NCBI RefSeq assembly: GCF_030272615.1
Contig: NC_081410.1
Location: 124,557,140 to 124,621,139, forward strand
DNA from: Cryptomeria japonica
Lineage: Eukaryota; Streptophyta; Pinopsida; Cupressales; Cupressaceae
Length of the DNA: 64,000 nt
Direction of reading: 5' to 3'
Part shown: positions 1 through 12,900 of the stretch, one piece after another
Numbering within the stretch: the stretch's first letter is position 1
How the letters are laid out: the number at the start of each line of letters is the position of its first letter
Program-made: the position numbers and the translations under genes
Notes under the pieces: model-generated
Seen by the model: only the letters and a program-made list of their open reading frames with translations
What the model was told of the DNA's origin: nothing
The model's database searches: none

Positions 1-1560
1 TTTAATCATTCAAAATAACTTTCAATATTCTAAAACATTTTTAATTTTAAATTAAACACATAAAATTTAATTACAAACTCTAAAGTATAATTCAATTTAA
101 AAAATTCATACATGCAAAGGAATAATATTTTTTTTTTCCTAAAAATCCAAAGAGATGAATATGTTTCTAAAAAGTACAGAGATGATTTTTTTTTTTTGTT
201 AATGCACAAGGATGAATGTTTTCCTAAAATCCACACATGAATATTTTCCTAAAATCCACAAAGATGGGTATTTATCTATCATACATAGAGATGAATATAT
301 TTCTATTTTTGTTTTCTTTATTCCGACTTTATATTACTTTGGCAATAGATTTATTTTTGTTCAAGTTATTCCATTCTAAAAAAAAACTGATTTTTTGTAA
401 AATAAAGAGACTTGATTGAGGAAAAGATTTTAGAATTAAACAATATTCAAATTTGTATATGCATATTTTGACAAAGATCTATTTACCAATTTATTTCCTA
501 CATTTAGAATAAAAAAAGAAGATGATTTTTTTTTTTCTTTTATTTTTTTGGATATAAAAGCAATTTATTACATGTATTTGATTAAATCAATTAACAAAAA
601 CTGAGAAAGATTTCCTTGCAAAAAAAATCTGAAATGGATAAAAGAGATTTCTTCTAAAAAAATAAAAATAAAATATAAACTTTCTTATGTGCAAAATTCT
701 GAAAGAGACGAGAAGAAGATTTTCTTTGAAAAGAAAAAAGCAAGCAATGCATGTGCAAGAGGTGAACCTAGATTTGAATGAAGAACATTGTTGACCTCCT
801 TCAATTCCTCCTTGAAGCTTGGTAATGATCTTCTTCAAAATCCTGCAACACATCTACAAAATTTCTCCTACAACTAACATGGTATTGAAAATAAAAATTT
901 CAAGACTACTTTATCATCCAAAACAATGAACTCCCCTTTTCAAAAATTTAGAACTCAATATATAGAAAATAGAGTCTATTTCCCACTACAAAAGAAATTA
1001 ATTGATTTCCATATTCTTTTCCCAAAATAATTTCATGCAAAATAATTAATTGACATAGTGGGGGTTACATGCAAAAATTGAATTGAGATTCTCTTCTAGA
1101 ACCTTCTCATTTCCTCCTACAACATGTGCTAAATAGTATATTGAAAAAATAAACAATTTCTAAACTAATTTCATGCAAAAATGATTGTTGTCATAGTGGG
1201 GGTTACATTTGACCATGCATTCAAAATTTAAATTTGAATTCTCCTCCAAAAATGCATTTTGTAACTCCTTTGTCATAAAAATGCCATGAATAGAATTATT
1301 CTTGTCATAGAATAATTTTGTAACTCCCATGTCATATATTTTCTAAATATAATATTTGTTGCTTAATATTTTGAATTTAAAAATTCTTTTCTAGAATCTT
1401 CTTATTTCTCCTACACCATGTGCTCAATTAGGATATTGAGAAAATAAGCAATTTTCAAATAAATTATGACCTCATATGTGTGTCACCACTTAAATTCCTT
1501 TTTATTTTTAAACTTCAACCTCATTTCAATTTATCTTTTCTTTCTAACATTACTCATAAA

Positions 1561-1598
<38 letters not shown>

Positions 1599-1631
1599 GT
1601 CATATCAAGGTCCAAAAAGAGGGTTATGACA
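1..1631. mobile_element. LTR copy A (partial, runs off the left edge)
   Basis: This is one end of a long terminal repeat. It ends at 1,631 in GGGTTATGACA, and the preceding ~1.5 kb is homologous to 9,434-11,210 (copy B). Shared landmarks in the same order are a 'cttcctccttgaagcttgg'-like stretch near 800, a GTGGGGGTTAC motif near 1,060 and 1,196, and an (AAT)n tract followed by AGAGGGTTATGACA. The inverted copy C starts TGTCACAACCC, the complement of this end. Sequence right of 1,631 is homologous to the opposite end of the same family, so copy A appears inserted into the tail of copy B. Orientation is uncertain: no PBS or PPT is visible, although the GGGNNTGACA end resembles the 3' LTR end of element D. 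Confidence 0.65.
1561..1596. repeat. (AAT)n microsatellite
   Basis: About ten AAT units lie inside LTR copy A. The homologous position in copy B (about 11,141-11,175) has a shorter, interrupted tract, so the repeat has expanded or decayed after the copies diverged. Confidence 0.9.
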
Positions 1632-1635
1632 GAAT

Positions 1636-1827
1636 CCATCCAACCGGGATGGGCATCTAACCATACGGGTTAGGTATCTATCCATAAGGGACTAGGCATC
1701 TAACCATATAGGTTAGGCATCTAACCATATGGGTTAGGCATTTGTCCATATGGGACAAGAGGTTTCATCTATCCAATTCGGGATAGGCATCTACCCAAAT
1801 GAGGTAGGCATCTATTCATAAGAATAG
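1636..1827. repeat. Tandem array of nine ~21-nt hairpins (copy B)
   Basis: Nine consecutive units each hold a 5-6 bp inverted repeat around a 4-7 nt loop, joined by GGCAT-like linkers. Stems in order include CCATCC/GGATGG (1,636), CTAACC/GGTTAG (1,657, 1,700, 1,721), TTGTCC/GGACAA (1,742), CTATCC/GGATAG (1,769), CTACC/GGTAG (1,791) and CTATTC/GAATAG (1,812). The unit at 1,678 has a one-base bulge. Different stem sequences keep pairing, so the two arms co-vary. The array is homologous to 23,893-24,083 in copy C. Confidence 0.8.
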
Positions 1828-2561
1828 GATATACTCTGGCCAGAGACTTTAGACTCATCAGGACCATCCGGGTCCTGAGCCACTCTCTAAAGACTACACT
1901 CCCCTACTAGGAGTGCACCGAGGTCACCGTCCTTAGGAGTATTAAAATAATTACATAAACAAGATTGAGTTCCACCTCAAAATTCGACATAAAGCCTCGG
2001 GAAGTCAAGCGAATCCATACGAGATTCCTTCTAAGTATGCATTGAATTAATTTAAACTTTCAATTATTATTTGCACCATTTGATTAAAATACCAAGGAGC
2101 TTCAAGAACCAACTACTCACCCATAACCAATCTTAATCCCCATCTCTAAACGCCTGAGTACAAGGGACAACTCCGTCCCTAGATTGCCTACATACCCATT
2201 TTGGTACGAGATCAAGGTGTAAAGTATATAGTTCTAGTTTCTAACTATGGTTTAATGTAAACTATTTGGTGGGTACACAACCCTTTCTAGGGTCAATGTC
2301 CCAGATAGTTTCTCTGCGGTTGCTACCCACAATGGTAGCTTTATAGCAAAAAGGCTCAAGGTGGCCTTCTGCTTGTGCCCTAAAATAACTAATCCTATTT
2401 CCTATTAAATACGTCACCCTTAATCCATTTTTATTCGCTGGATTCCATCAAGATAAAAATATATATCCAAAATCATCACTCACAACCAGACCCTAAAGGG
2501 GGTTTTCTAAGGTTATCTGAGCATATGTAAATTTATTTAAGATTTATCTTTTTAGATTATC

Positions 2562-2590
2562 GATCCAAGGGGGATTACCCACCCCTTGGA
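2562..2590. other. 10-bp-stem hairpin conserved between LTR copies
   Basis: ATCCAAGGGG pairs with CCCCTTGGAT around a 9-nt loop. The same stem is present in copy C at 23,163-23,191. It resembles a hairpin of unknown role in the LTR transcript; a terminator-like or packaging role is only speculation. Confidence 0.7.
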
Positions 2591-5034
2591 TTTTTAACTT
2601 CCAAATGACCCTTATTACTCCCCCGCAATTTAGAGGGATGATGCCACAAACACCATTGTTGCAGCTTTGTTAGGCATTAAGTGCAGTAGTTCAACACGAT
2701 GACATTACCCGTAAGCGTGACCCAGAGGTACCATAGATACCAAACACTGCTAAGTTTTGGTTTCATCTCCTCTTGTTTAGTTGTCTAAGTAGGAATTTAA
2801 CTTGAAAACACAAATCTTATGTAACGCAATATACTAATACAATCATGAAAATGAAACTATGATATACAAGGAATTTTTGCTTGAAAACTTGTAAAATTAT
2901 AACTTATGAAAAGGATTGAAATACTTATTGAAAGGTACTAAATTGCTTAAAGAAAATTAATTTATCTAATATTACTTTGGAAATAAAATTAATATTCACT
3001 TGTTTTGAAGGAAAAAGGAAAAGAACTATTAACAATATGCTTAAATAACCACAATACCTTTTATCACCAATTGTTCAAAAATAAGATTAGAAGAGAGTCT
3101 AATACTTGCTAATCAACAAAAATAAATACCCTAATCAATTTGAATCAATCTTCCTCTAGTTTCTTTAGAACCAATGTCAATTCCTTGCAAGATTATAAGA
3201 GATAACTATTGAAGTAATGTTAACTTTATCCTTGGATATTTCCTACATATAACAACCTCTTCAATTCCAAATTCTTAGAAGTGAGTTAATGCTTGCTCCT
3301 AAAATGTACTTCAATTAAAATTTATTATCTTACTCTCCAAGTGATCATGGGGCAGTTTTCTTGAAAACTCATTGCTCGATAATGATAGAACCCAACAAAT
3401 CCTAACTTTATTTAGCTTCGAAGGTAAGTTTCATTAGATAATTTACAAATAATAGATAAGTACTAAATTTGAGGTCTAGAAGGTAAGTCATGTTTAATAA
3501 TATCACGTAAAAGATTTCAACCTTTGTCTCACCCATCTACTAAACTATTTTGGTTTTCAAAAAAAATTTCTTTACACCCCAATTAATACTACTATTCTTC
3601 CAAAATAGATTATACCCTTTAGATTGTATGAAAATCATTTCTAAACTTAAATGTTAATCAAATTTATCTATACTAATTACTTGTAATATAAAAGTAACTT
3701 CTCCTTTACTAGCCCTATGTTTCTTTATAGTAAGAAGGTAAATGTTTTTAACCATTAATAGAAATGACCATCCTCTATGCCTTGAAATCTAACAAAGAAA
3801 CGAATCAAATATTTGACTTCTTGGATTGAAGGAAATTCATATTGCTCGAAATACATAAAGTGTACTATGAATCTAAGCACATTTACATAGTAGGTAAATT
3901 CTTTTATTCCTTAATACTTGCACAAATTTAAATATACAAAGGGGTAGTTTCAAAATAGAGAGATTAAATATTTGAAGTGTATTGAATGTTTTGGAGAAAT
4001 CCATTTACTACTAGGTTCCATTTGAGACTAACTAATGAGGGAGAATCCAATTCTTGGAATAATTTCATTCGTGCAAAAGCTTCCCAAGATGCATGAGAGC
4101 AATGCCATTTCCCTTTCTTTTGTTTTCCTTGAGTCAACTATTTTATTTAATAAGGGGATTTAACTGTTTTATCTACATCCTAAGAAATATTAATTCAATA
4201 TAATAAATCTCTTAGTGTTCAATTATCTAACTAAATCCCACAAGTGTAATTTGACCATTTGGACTTATGCAATATTTATCCTTTAAAAACCCCAAAGGCT
4301 CTTTTCCCATCTTTGAGGGAGATAGTGAAATCTTTATAGATAAAGTATTTATTAAAAGGAAGGTCCAAATTTACAACTTAAACTTATATATGAAACTCTT
4401 TTATCATGAGTTATGTTTGTCGTCCTTCTCCCTAGAAAATTTATTACCACTTTATTATTTTTCTTTAATACTATATTTTACACTTAAGAATAAATCCTCA
4501 GATTCTAAATAAATTGAACAATTTTTTAACTATTAAAATTATTTGTAATGCTTAACTATAAATTAATTCAACTAATATGAATAATTTTTAATTTTCAAAT
4601 GTGCTAATTAATCCTAATGATACAAATAAATCTTTGCTAACAACTTAAATATAAATAAATTCCAACTAAATAATCTTAAAAAGCTCTGATTGTTTCCTTT
4701 ACCTTTAATAAAACAATTTTAATTATTACTAATAAATTTTAGTTACCTTTAACTAATAAAATACCTTTTTGATTAATAAACTCAAATAAATAAATATTTT
4801 AATAATTTCATTACACTCAAAAATTAATTTACAATATTAAAATTACAAAATAAAATAAATTTCAAAAAAGTAAATTTAAAAAAGAGACTTTCTCTTAATA
4901 TAATATGAGAGGGCACTAAAAAAGAATTCTTTAAAACAGGAAACAACAAAAAGTGTTTTCTTTTAATGGATGGAAAAATAAAGATATTCAACAATCATAA
5001 AGAAGGGTATTATATATATATAATGATTGTGTGG

Positions 5035-5035
<1 letters not shown>

Positions 5036-5097
<62 letters not shown>
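5036..5097. repeat. (TTA)n microsatellite
   Basis: About 20 uninterrupted TTA units lie inside LTR copy B. A short reading frame across it codes for poly-isoleucine and is not a gene. Confidence 0.95.
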
Positions 5098-5254
5098 TTT
5101 TCCTGTTTAATAAAAACAGAGATAAAATTTCTTGTTTACAGGAGATTTTGTACACAGGGATGGGTAATCCGAAGATAATAGACAAAGGTAGAAGAGTATT
5201 CGAGAGATAAATAGACAAAGATATTTGTACATAGAAGGGATGAATTTCACAAAG

Positions 5255-8200
5255 TGTAATGCCCCGCCAGGAAACCCCGAAGGGATAAAGTCATAACACA
5301 AGAATAGAGTGCAAATTTTTTTTTTTAAAAGTTACAACACATAAGATGCAACAAGATATCAAAGATTCAGATTACATAGCGGAAGACTTCAACTAACTCC
5401 TAAAGAGTTTCCCAACGAGATTACTTAAATTTTCACAATACACTTTACTCACACAATTAATCCAAAAGCTGAATATCTTAATAACGGGATAATTCACAAT
5501 CAGGATAATTTCTTTTAAAGGATGGAAACATAAATCACAAGCAAGATGCATCATTAAGTTCCATTCATAATCTCATTCAAGCTTTTCAATTTAAAATTAC
5601 AAACCATACAGCTACATTTTCTAATACACTAGGATTTCATCATAATATAAGAGATCTTTCCAAGCATATTAAATTCCTTGACAACAACTGAGTATAATTC
5701 GTTACTCTAAGTTACATTCATTCATATTCTATCTTATTGCATTAAAAGGACGATTTCACACATGCATTACGATAAATCGCATCTCAAGCAATTATGCATT
5801 CGATCCACATGGCATTCAAGATAGAACTGAATATAAGCATTTAAAGTTAATTTCAATTATCCACTTAACCATTCTAACATAAGTTAAACATACATGATAA
5901 AGCTAAATAAAGAGACAGAAGAGAATGCATCACATTACACCATAATGATCTCGGAGTTCACCCCTAAAGGGCTACATCTCCGGGTCTGCTCAACTGCAAG
6001 ACCCCCTCGGATAAATAATAAAGTTAAGAGAATAAGAGGTTACACCATACAATCCAGCCATCAAGGCGATACATAAGCAATATACAAACGACCACATTGG
6101 TCAATAATACATAACGATCCTTAAAAAGAACAGGATCCAGCTGAACATAATCAAAGCTAAGACAAAGGTCCAGAAGAGCATCCACAATATTGAGCCATCA
6201 CCACCCAAGGTCTAACATGAAACCGACACTACAAGGGTAGCGACAAAGGACGACTCACAAAGGTACTCAAACAGGACAAAACGACAACACACTAGCGAAC
6301 GTAGGGACAAGTGTCATCACACAACCTGGTATGGATACCATGGCAAGTCTTCATAGGTCCCGGCCCATACACTGGTAACCCTGGCAACCTAATCCGAACT
6401 TCCGGCCCATCCAAGCCTCATGTGGAACCACACATCCTCTCGTGAAGACAAGGAAGGTGATTTGCCATTTCAGGCCTTCTCACAGCATGTCGAGTCTATA
6501 CTAGCACTCGTCCCATGTGTGAGGCACATTATCTTATTTATAAATTATTTTCTAATCTACTTAGGTTATCACTTATTAGTCTCACTTTCGACGGGTTACC
6601 CGGCAGCCACTTTGGGCGCGGCCCCCAATCGAAAGCCACTTTCCCATACGACACTAGACTAACTCAGACGAACTCGAACCAAGGAATAGACATGGTCAGA
6701 CGAACGGAGTTCAAGGAGATACAATCATCAGGTCAAACACGACTCAAGGGTAATCACTTACTGACGGTACTCTGACTAGAGACCTGACAACTAGGGTTAA
6801 CCACGAATCGTTATTCGACTCACACAAAGAGGGTAAAACCAACTAAGTCAACATCACAATCCAAAGTCAACTCAAAATTCGAGGACTGAAACAGGTACTC
6901 CAAGTCAATCCATACGACAGGGTCCTTTTAAACACAGCAAAACATGCCATTTCATAATTAAAGCGAATACAGTAATTAAACTCGCAATGCAATAATCAAA
7001 AAAGACAATATTTCCTCAATTTGATTTAATCATTAAACGACGATCAAGTTTTCTACAAGATCCAAATCAGATTACAGTTATCTATCTCATCAAGGGTTAA
7101 GTTGTTCTTGGGTTTCTAACTCCTAAGGTTCAGCATCGAACAGGCAAATTAAGCCATGAAGAGTTTTAACCCATTCATATTAATCAAATTCAGACAACCA
7201 TTAAGCGATTTAAACAAGGATACATTTAATCTCCAACAAACGTCATTAACATACCGATCTAAAACCGACCTCTACAGTTTCGTATTTCAGCGATCTTCCA
7301 ATAACATATTATTCTCTATTATTTTTAAACAATACTACCTCAATTAGCCAAGTGCTCTAATTAGCTAGAAGGTAAGATCTAGGTTTAATAATCCAAGATC
7401 AGACAAATATAATCATCAATATTCAATTGCGAAAATCAATAGTTTTTAAAACTTAATCAGAAAAGAGCATAAGTCATGTAATGAGATCGAATGATGACTA
7501 ACTTACAAACTCCATTATAGAATTAATCAACACCAATTATCGTTTATTATTCTTTTGCTACCCTAATCAAGATTAAGCACTAATTGATACTCATCATTTA
7601 AAAAAAAAACATACATTAACAACATGTCGTTTGCATTCTCTTTTTTTTTTAATGATAAAAAAAAACACATTAAAAAAAAACATTTAATAAACCCCTTTCT
7701 TTTTTTTTTAAGTCCAAAGAAAAACGCATTTTAAAGAAAACTAATTAAAAAAGCATTAGGCGAAGGGGGAGGGCGCCGTGGCACCTGCGGGCACCACCGT
7801 GGCGCCGCAGCCACGGCTGCTGCTGGCGAAAGGTAAGCACAACGGGGGGGGAGCGAGGAGAACGACTGCGCGCGGGGGAAGGGGGAGGAGGTGCGAGGGA
7901 GCTCCGCTCCCCGCCTCCAAACCCCAACCCCACGGGTTTCTTAAAACAAAGACACACGCGCCCAGCACAAACAGTGAAAAAAAAATAAATTTTATTTTAA
8001 ACACAGTCCGAAATAATAACAAGGACGAAGCCCAGCTCGGATTCGAACCAAAACGCCCAGTTCGACATAATATAACATATTTTCTTTATTTCTTTGAAAC
8101 ATAGTTCATAATAAAAATCAATGCTTCCATTTTCCTTAAGAAAAAACACAGTTCGAACTAATAAAAACAAATGCCCATTACAGAGCTTGCTAATGGATTT

Positions 8201-9433
8201 CAATTCCATATAATTTCGGTTTTAGACGAACTGGTTTAGATATCGCAATTTCTTGAAGGATTTCTCATCCTTTCCAAAAACAAGGGTTTCAAACACTCTA
8301 ACAGCAAAGAGGAAATACACATTTCCAAAGGAAAACTCCAGCCAAACTCATATGAACAATCAAGTTGATTTTCCAATCCCAAATTCATTTCTTTCAATCA
8401 AACAGTAAATTCTTTGGCAACAAGAAATCAGTTCAGATTCCTACCTTAAACGCAATCCTGGAATGGCTGAAGGAGAGCCCCAATTTTCAGCTCCCAATTC
8501 CTCCAATTTTCCTGCCCAACCAAAATCTTCTCCAAATTTTTCCATCCTCCCATTTTTCCCCAAATTTGGGTTATATGGAAGAGTTGACCCAAAAATTCAA
8601 TTTTTGGAATAAAAACTTTTATTTAAAAATAATACTTAAAAATTAATCCTTTCTCCCAAACACAACAAATAACTTGCCTTTTCAATTCAAAATTCGATTT
8701 CCTCATTTAAACAAATTTAATCTTTCAAAATTCAGAAGCCACAGAATACAATTAATCCATTGCGATAAAATACAAAGCTTTCCTTTTTCAACAGCATATA
8801 TATAAATGCATTAAATATTCAAAACAGTCATTTAATTCAATTTTACTTCCAATTTAAAATAGGCAATTTATTAAAAACGAAAATCGCATAACGAATACCC
8901 GATTAATTAAATCCATTAATCATCAATGCATGAACGCATATTTAATCAAGACAATTACTAAAGACTAAATAATCAATTTAATCATGCACACCAAGGACGC
9001 AAATCGAGAAAGTCAACCAAACAGACGACTCGCAAACCCAACAAACAGGGATCACCGACGACGACTGACGATGCTCACTTGAGCACGACTAAGGCCGACT
9101 AAGGTCTTACGACCACCTAATCCAACTCTAAGGATTAAAAAGGTATGCTCAACCTGCAAAACCAGGTGACGATGAACCTCGCACTCATGCGACTTCGTAC
9201 CTGAAACCTCCTGCAACCAACGATCATACATGCATACATATATAATAACTTAATGAATGCGTTAGCTCGATGAATACCATGAAATAAGAACACTAAACAA
9301 CTAGCATAAAACTAGTGAGAAAACCACATCAATAGCTATGCGTAAAATCAACATCTGATTATAATCATAATATCACGATAAACTAATCAAGATTAAACCA
9401 AGGTTAGAGATCGATTACGGTAGGGGTACTACA
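5255..9433. mobile_element. Solo LTR of 4,179 bp nested in LTR copy B
   Basis: The element starts TGTAATGCCCC and ends GGGGTACTACA, an imperfect 11-bp terminal inverted repeat with the canonical TG...CA ends. It is flanked by the 5-bp direct repeat CAAAG (5,250-5,254 and 9,434-9,438). The flanks on both sides join into the homologous LTR sequence of copy B, so the insertion is defined at base resolution. No PBS, PPT, gag or pol is seen inside, so I read it as a solo LTR left after LTR-LTR recombination. By resemblance of its ends to element D it may lie on the minus strand. The longest frames inside are either GC-island artefacts or AT-rich noise. Confidence 0.85.
7745..7970. other. GC-rich CpG-dense island inside the solo LTR
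   Basis: About 225 bp are very GC-rich in otherwise AT-rich DNA, with many CG dinucleotides and short inverted repeats such as GCAGCC/GGCTGC (around 7,805-7,820). Overlapping frames on both strands give low-complexity Pro/Arg/Ala peptides and are not believed. Similar GC islands occur in LTRs C, D and E here, so this may be the LTR promoter or leader region. Confidence 0.55.
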
Positions 9434-11210
9434 CAAAGCATACTTTTGAGAGGTAAGGATTTCATAAATAGACAAAGATATTTGTACACAGAGGGATGAA
9501 TTTCACAGATCATACTTTTGAGAGGTAAGGATTTCATAGAGAGGTAGAACTCACAGATTTTACTTTGAGAAAATAAAAATTTCAGAGAGAGAGAACTTCA
9601 CTAATTTCATTTTGAGAAAAGAAAAACAGAGAGATAAACTTCATAGATTTCACTTTGGGAATAAAAGATTTCAAAAAATTTTCATAGAGAGTTTTTCACA
9701 AATTATACTTTTCAAGGACAAATTTTCCAGAAAAATAAACACACATATATATATATATATATATATTTTATAGACAAATTTCCAAAGATATAAACACAGA
9801 GACTTCCTAGAGATAAATATTTTTTAGAGACAAATTTTTGAGAGAAATAAACATAGAGATTTCCTAGAGATAAATATTTTCCAGAGACAAATTTTTCAGA
9901 GAAAAAAGAAACACAGAGATTTCCGAGAGAAAAATATATTTTTCAGAGAAAAAACACAAAGATTTCCCAGAGAAAAATATATTTTTCAAAGACAAATTTT
10001 CACGGAATATATATGTTCATAGGGATATATATACACCTTTTAATAAGCAAAGAGATATGCATTTCACATAAAAAAACATTTTATTTCTTTTCTTTTATCC
10101 CTATTCTATTTTAAATCTCTTGGAAAAAAAAAGCAAAGAAATAATGGAATCAAGGTAAAGGGAAGAAGAGATTTTAATATTCTAATTGCATGTATATTTT
10201 GAGACAAGTCTACTGATTATAGGCAAATTATACAACTTTGTTTCCTATTTGCATATGAATTATTCTATCAAAATCTGAACCAATGAAGGAATTTTTTTTT
10301 GGAAAAGATATGCAATATTATTTTTAGCCACTCAAATTTATGATATGAAATGCATACAACTGAATAAAATTTTCTCTTCCTTCAACTACATAAAACCCAT
10401 TGCAAAGAAAACCTGTGCATGCAAGTAAGAAATAAAATAGATCTTTTTCCTACAATATCTACCATACAAATACATCATGAAAGAAGACAGACAAGTGTAC
10501 AAAAATGGAACTTGGATTGAACTAGAACTTGTTGTAGAACCGTCTCCAAATCTCCCCCTAATCTTCTTCAATCCTTCCTTGTAGCTTGGTGAGTATTCTT
10601 CAAGAACAAACTTAAAAAATTCTACATTGAAATGTGGCTACAAAATCCTATTACTACTAACAAGCATCTACCAGAACTTGAGCAATTACTTCTTCACCCA
10701 AAAAAAATAATCAACTCCCTCCTTTTCAAAAATCTTATATTCAATATATAAAAAAAATGAGAGTCATTTCCCACTACAAGAGAATTAAATGATACATATA
10801 TTCTCTTTTTTTTTTTTCCCAAAATAATTCCATGCAAAAGTGGGGGTTACATGCATATTAAATTGGAATTTGAAATTCTTTCATGCAAGACATATTCCTT
10901 ACAACTTGTCATAGTGGTGGTTACATTTGACCATGCATTTTGAATTCAAAATTCACTTCTAGAATCTTCTTATTTCTCCTACACCATGTGCTCAATTAGA
11001 CTATTGGGAAAAAAAACTAAAAAATAATTTACAAGTAAATTATGACCTCACATGTGAGTCACCGCTATTCGTTCTTCTCCCTTTAAAATATTTCAACCAT
11101 ATTAAATTTATAATTTCTAACTAACATTATTCTTAAAGTTAATAATAATAATGAATGTAGTAATAATAATAATTATAAGCATAACAAGGTCTAAAAAGAG
11201 GGTTATGACA
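9434..11210. mobile_element. LTR copy B, right part
   Basis: This is the continuation of copy B after the nested solo LTR. It is homologous to copy A over its whole length and ends at 11,210 in AGAGGGTTATGACA. It contains a run of related 'agagataaa...cagagacaaa' segments between about 9,500 and 10,020, an (AT)n tract near 9,744-9,766 and GTGGGGGTTAC near 10,845. The base following the end is ACATC; the matching duplicate on the other side would lie beyond the left edge of the window. No coding capacity is seen. Confidence 0.65.
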
Positions 11211-12900
11211 ACATCTAAGCAAATGTCAGCCAAACATTAAGAGTAAAACATTACAAAATAGGTTATCCCAAGAAGTGGGTCTAAGACATCAAACACTAGA
11301 CCACAAATAACAAGGAACAAGAGTTTTGTCAGGCACCCTCAACCAACAAGAAGGGTTTTTCCATGCTCCCATAACCTATAATAGAACATATGGGCCACAA
11401 AGAACCACAGAGCCCAATGCTAACCCAAAATATAAACTGGCCAAACTGGGTCCTTGAAAACTGCTAGTATCCAGCCTCTTCTTGAAAGAAATAAGAAACA
11501 TAGGGTTTTTCCAGGCTCCCTCAACCATGAGAGTGGGTTTTACAAAGCTCCCACAACCTGAAACAATGAGTTTTTGATAGGATCCCATAACCTTGATGAA
11601 CAACTTACCATTCAGGATCTCCACCTCAATAAGAGATAAAGGAAAGATATCAACTCATAAGCCATCATCAACACCGTTACAACCACAAGTCAAGACTTCA
11701 ATTCTCCCCCAACAACACTTGCAAGCATGTTGAATAGAATCCAAGTCCACCTCAGTAGGAGAGGGGTCAACTCTTGCCACATCTATCTCTCCCTCAATAG
11801 AAGATAGGACCACATCTATAGGATAAATCAAAGAAACCCAAAGATGCATACAATGGAGCATAAAGACCCATGCCAAGGAGTCAAATCTAAGAGGGACAAA
11901 AAAACCCTCACCAAAGGGACATAAAGGAGTCAAGAGATATAATCATAAGAAATTAGACCCCATCCATAGAAAAGACACAAATTGATGAGATTCCAAAGGA
12001 ACCCTTAAAAAGAAAACTTCTCCCAAAAGAACAAGATAAACATGGAAGCCCACAAAGGGAAAGGGAGCAGAAAAAATACCAAAAAACCATCACATGGGAG
12101 TAGAAGGAGTTGGGTCATCAAGAAAATCCCTCAAATAAACCATCGTGAAAAAATCCAAGCTAGGGATAGAACAACTTTCACACTTCCCTATGAAAAATAT
12201 AGCAATACTAGAGAAAGGAGGGAATAGAGGAAAGCCAAAGCAAGAAAACCCAAAACCCTTCACAACCACCCAAAGCTTAGGAAGAATAGAGGAGCCACCA
12301 AGCCAAGAAAAGACCGCCACACACAAGAAAAATATCCATAAAGAAGGTAGAGGATCCCACAAACCCTCACAAGCCTAAAACAAAGTAGTCCCGATCCCAA
12401 CAACCACACCCAATGTCATGACCGGAGTTAGGGGCAGACAACCCATCCTCCACTAGATGAAGCTACTTCAAAGCAGCCACAAGGCCACATGCATTATCTC
12501 CCCAGACAAAATCTTCCACAAGAGCCTCAACTACAACTCCTATAATGATCCATCCCTCCGTACCCAATGCATCCATGATGCCTGCATCGTATGCTCCTTT
12601 TGCTTCTCAAATCCATTTCAAGCAAAGTGGAGGCCACAAAAAAAGGCAGAAGGGGGGGAACATCAACATCATCTTCTTCTGCATAACCATCCACCTCTCT
12701 GTCGCCAACACTATTGCCAATGGAAGACCTTGCACCTCTTGCTCCTGTTCCTCCATTAGGATCCCCATCCTTGTCAACAACAACTCCTCTGCACTGCCAG
12801 TAGAAAACCTCCCTACCATCATCGTCATCAACATTATCTTCTCCACCGTCGGAGTCCACTGAAACCCTTTCTCGCACTCCCGTCTTCTCCGCCATTCGAA
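11211..12900 (-). other. Unclassified GC-richer segment with a weak minus-strand frame
   Basis: This stretch is richer in GC than its surroundings. On the minus strand it starts with a 122-codon frame (12,895 to 12,527) that is acidic at the N-terminus (runs of Asp and Glu after MAEKTGVRERVSV), followed by stop-interrupted sequence. I do not recognise the product. Towards 11,220 the minus strand reads like the untranslated tail of a retroelement, but no poly(A) or duplicated target is visible. It ends exactly where LTR copy B begins. It could be a retroelement fragment or a decayed host gene. Confidence 0.25.
11313..11592 (-). repeat. Five dispersed copies of a ~24-bp motif
   Basis: On the minus strand, variants of GGTTATGGGAGCATGGAAAA followed by ACCC recur near 11,592-11,568, 11,557-11,534, 11,525-11,502, 11,377-11,352 and 11,339-11,313. 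The copies differ by a few substitutions and are spaced irregularly. They look like remnants of an old minisatellite. Confidence 0.55.

Larger units (their letters stand above)
1632..5254. mobile_element. LTR copy B, left part
   Basis: The segment 1,632-2,790 is homologous, in reverse complement, to 22,985-24,090 of solo LTR C. It includes a CTCTGGCCAGAG palindrome, a hairpin array, the sequence around GGGTACACAACCC and a 10-bp-stem hairpin. The part from about 2,800 to 5,000 is AT-rich with weaker similarity. At 5,250-5,254 the LTR is interrupted by another solo LTR with CAAAG on both sides, and it resumes at 9,434: 'agacaaagatatttgtaca' is found on both sides of the break. The extreme outer end (about 100 bp in copy C) is missing here because copy A begins at 1,631. 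No open gene is seen; the small frames are chance. Confidence 0.65.

Noticed and set aside
4966-5178. 70-codon plus frame rich in isoleucine
   Set aside because: It is a translation of the (TTA)n microsatellite.
8030-8060. Perfect Pol III B box GGTTCGAATCC on the minus strand with a possible T-arm
   Set aside because: No A box, acceptor stem or anticodon arm can be placed upstream; likely chance inside the solo LTR.
7745-8104. Overlapping frames on both strands with Pro/Arg/Ala-rich peptides
   Set aside because: They come from the GC island of the solo LTR and have no family motifs.
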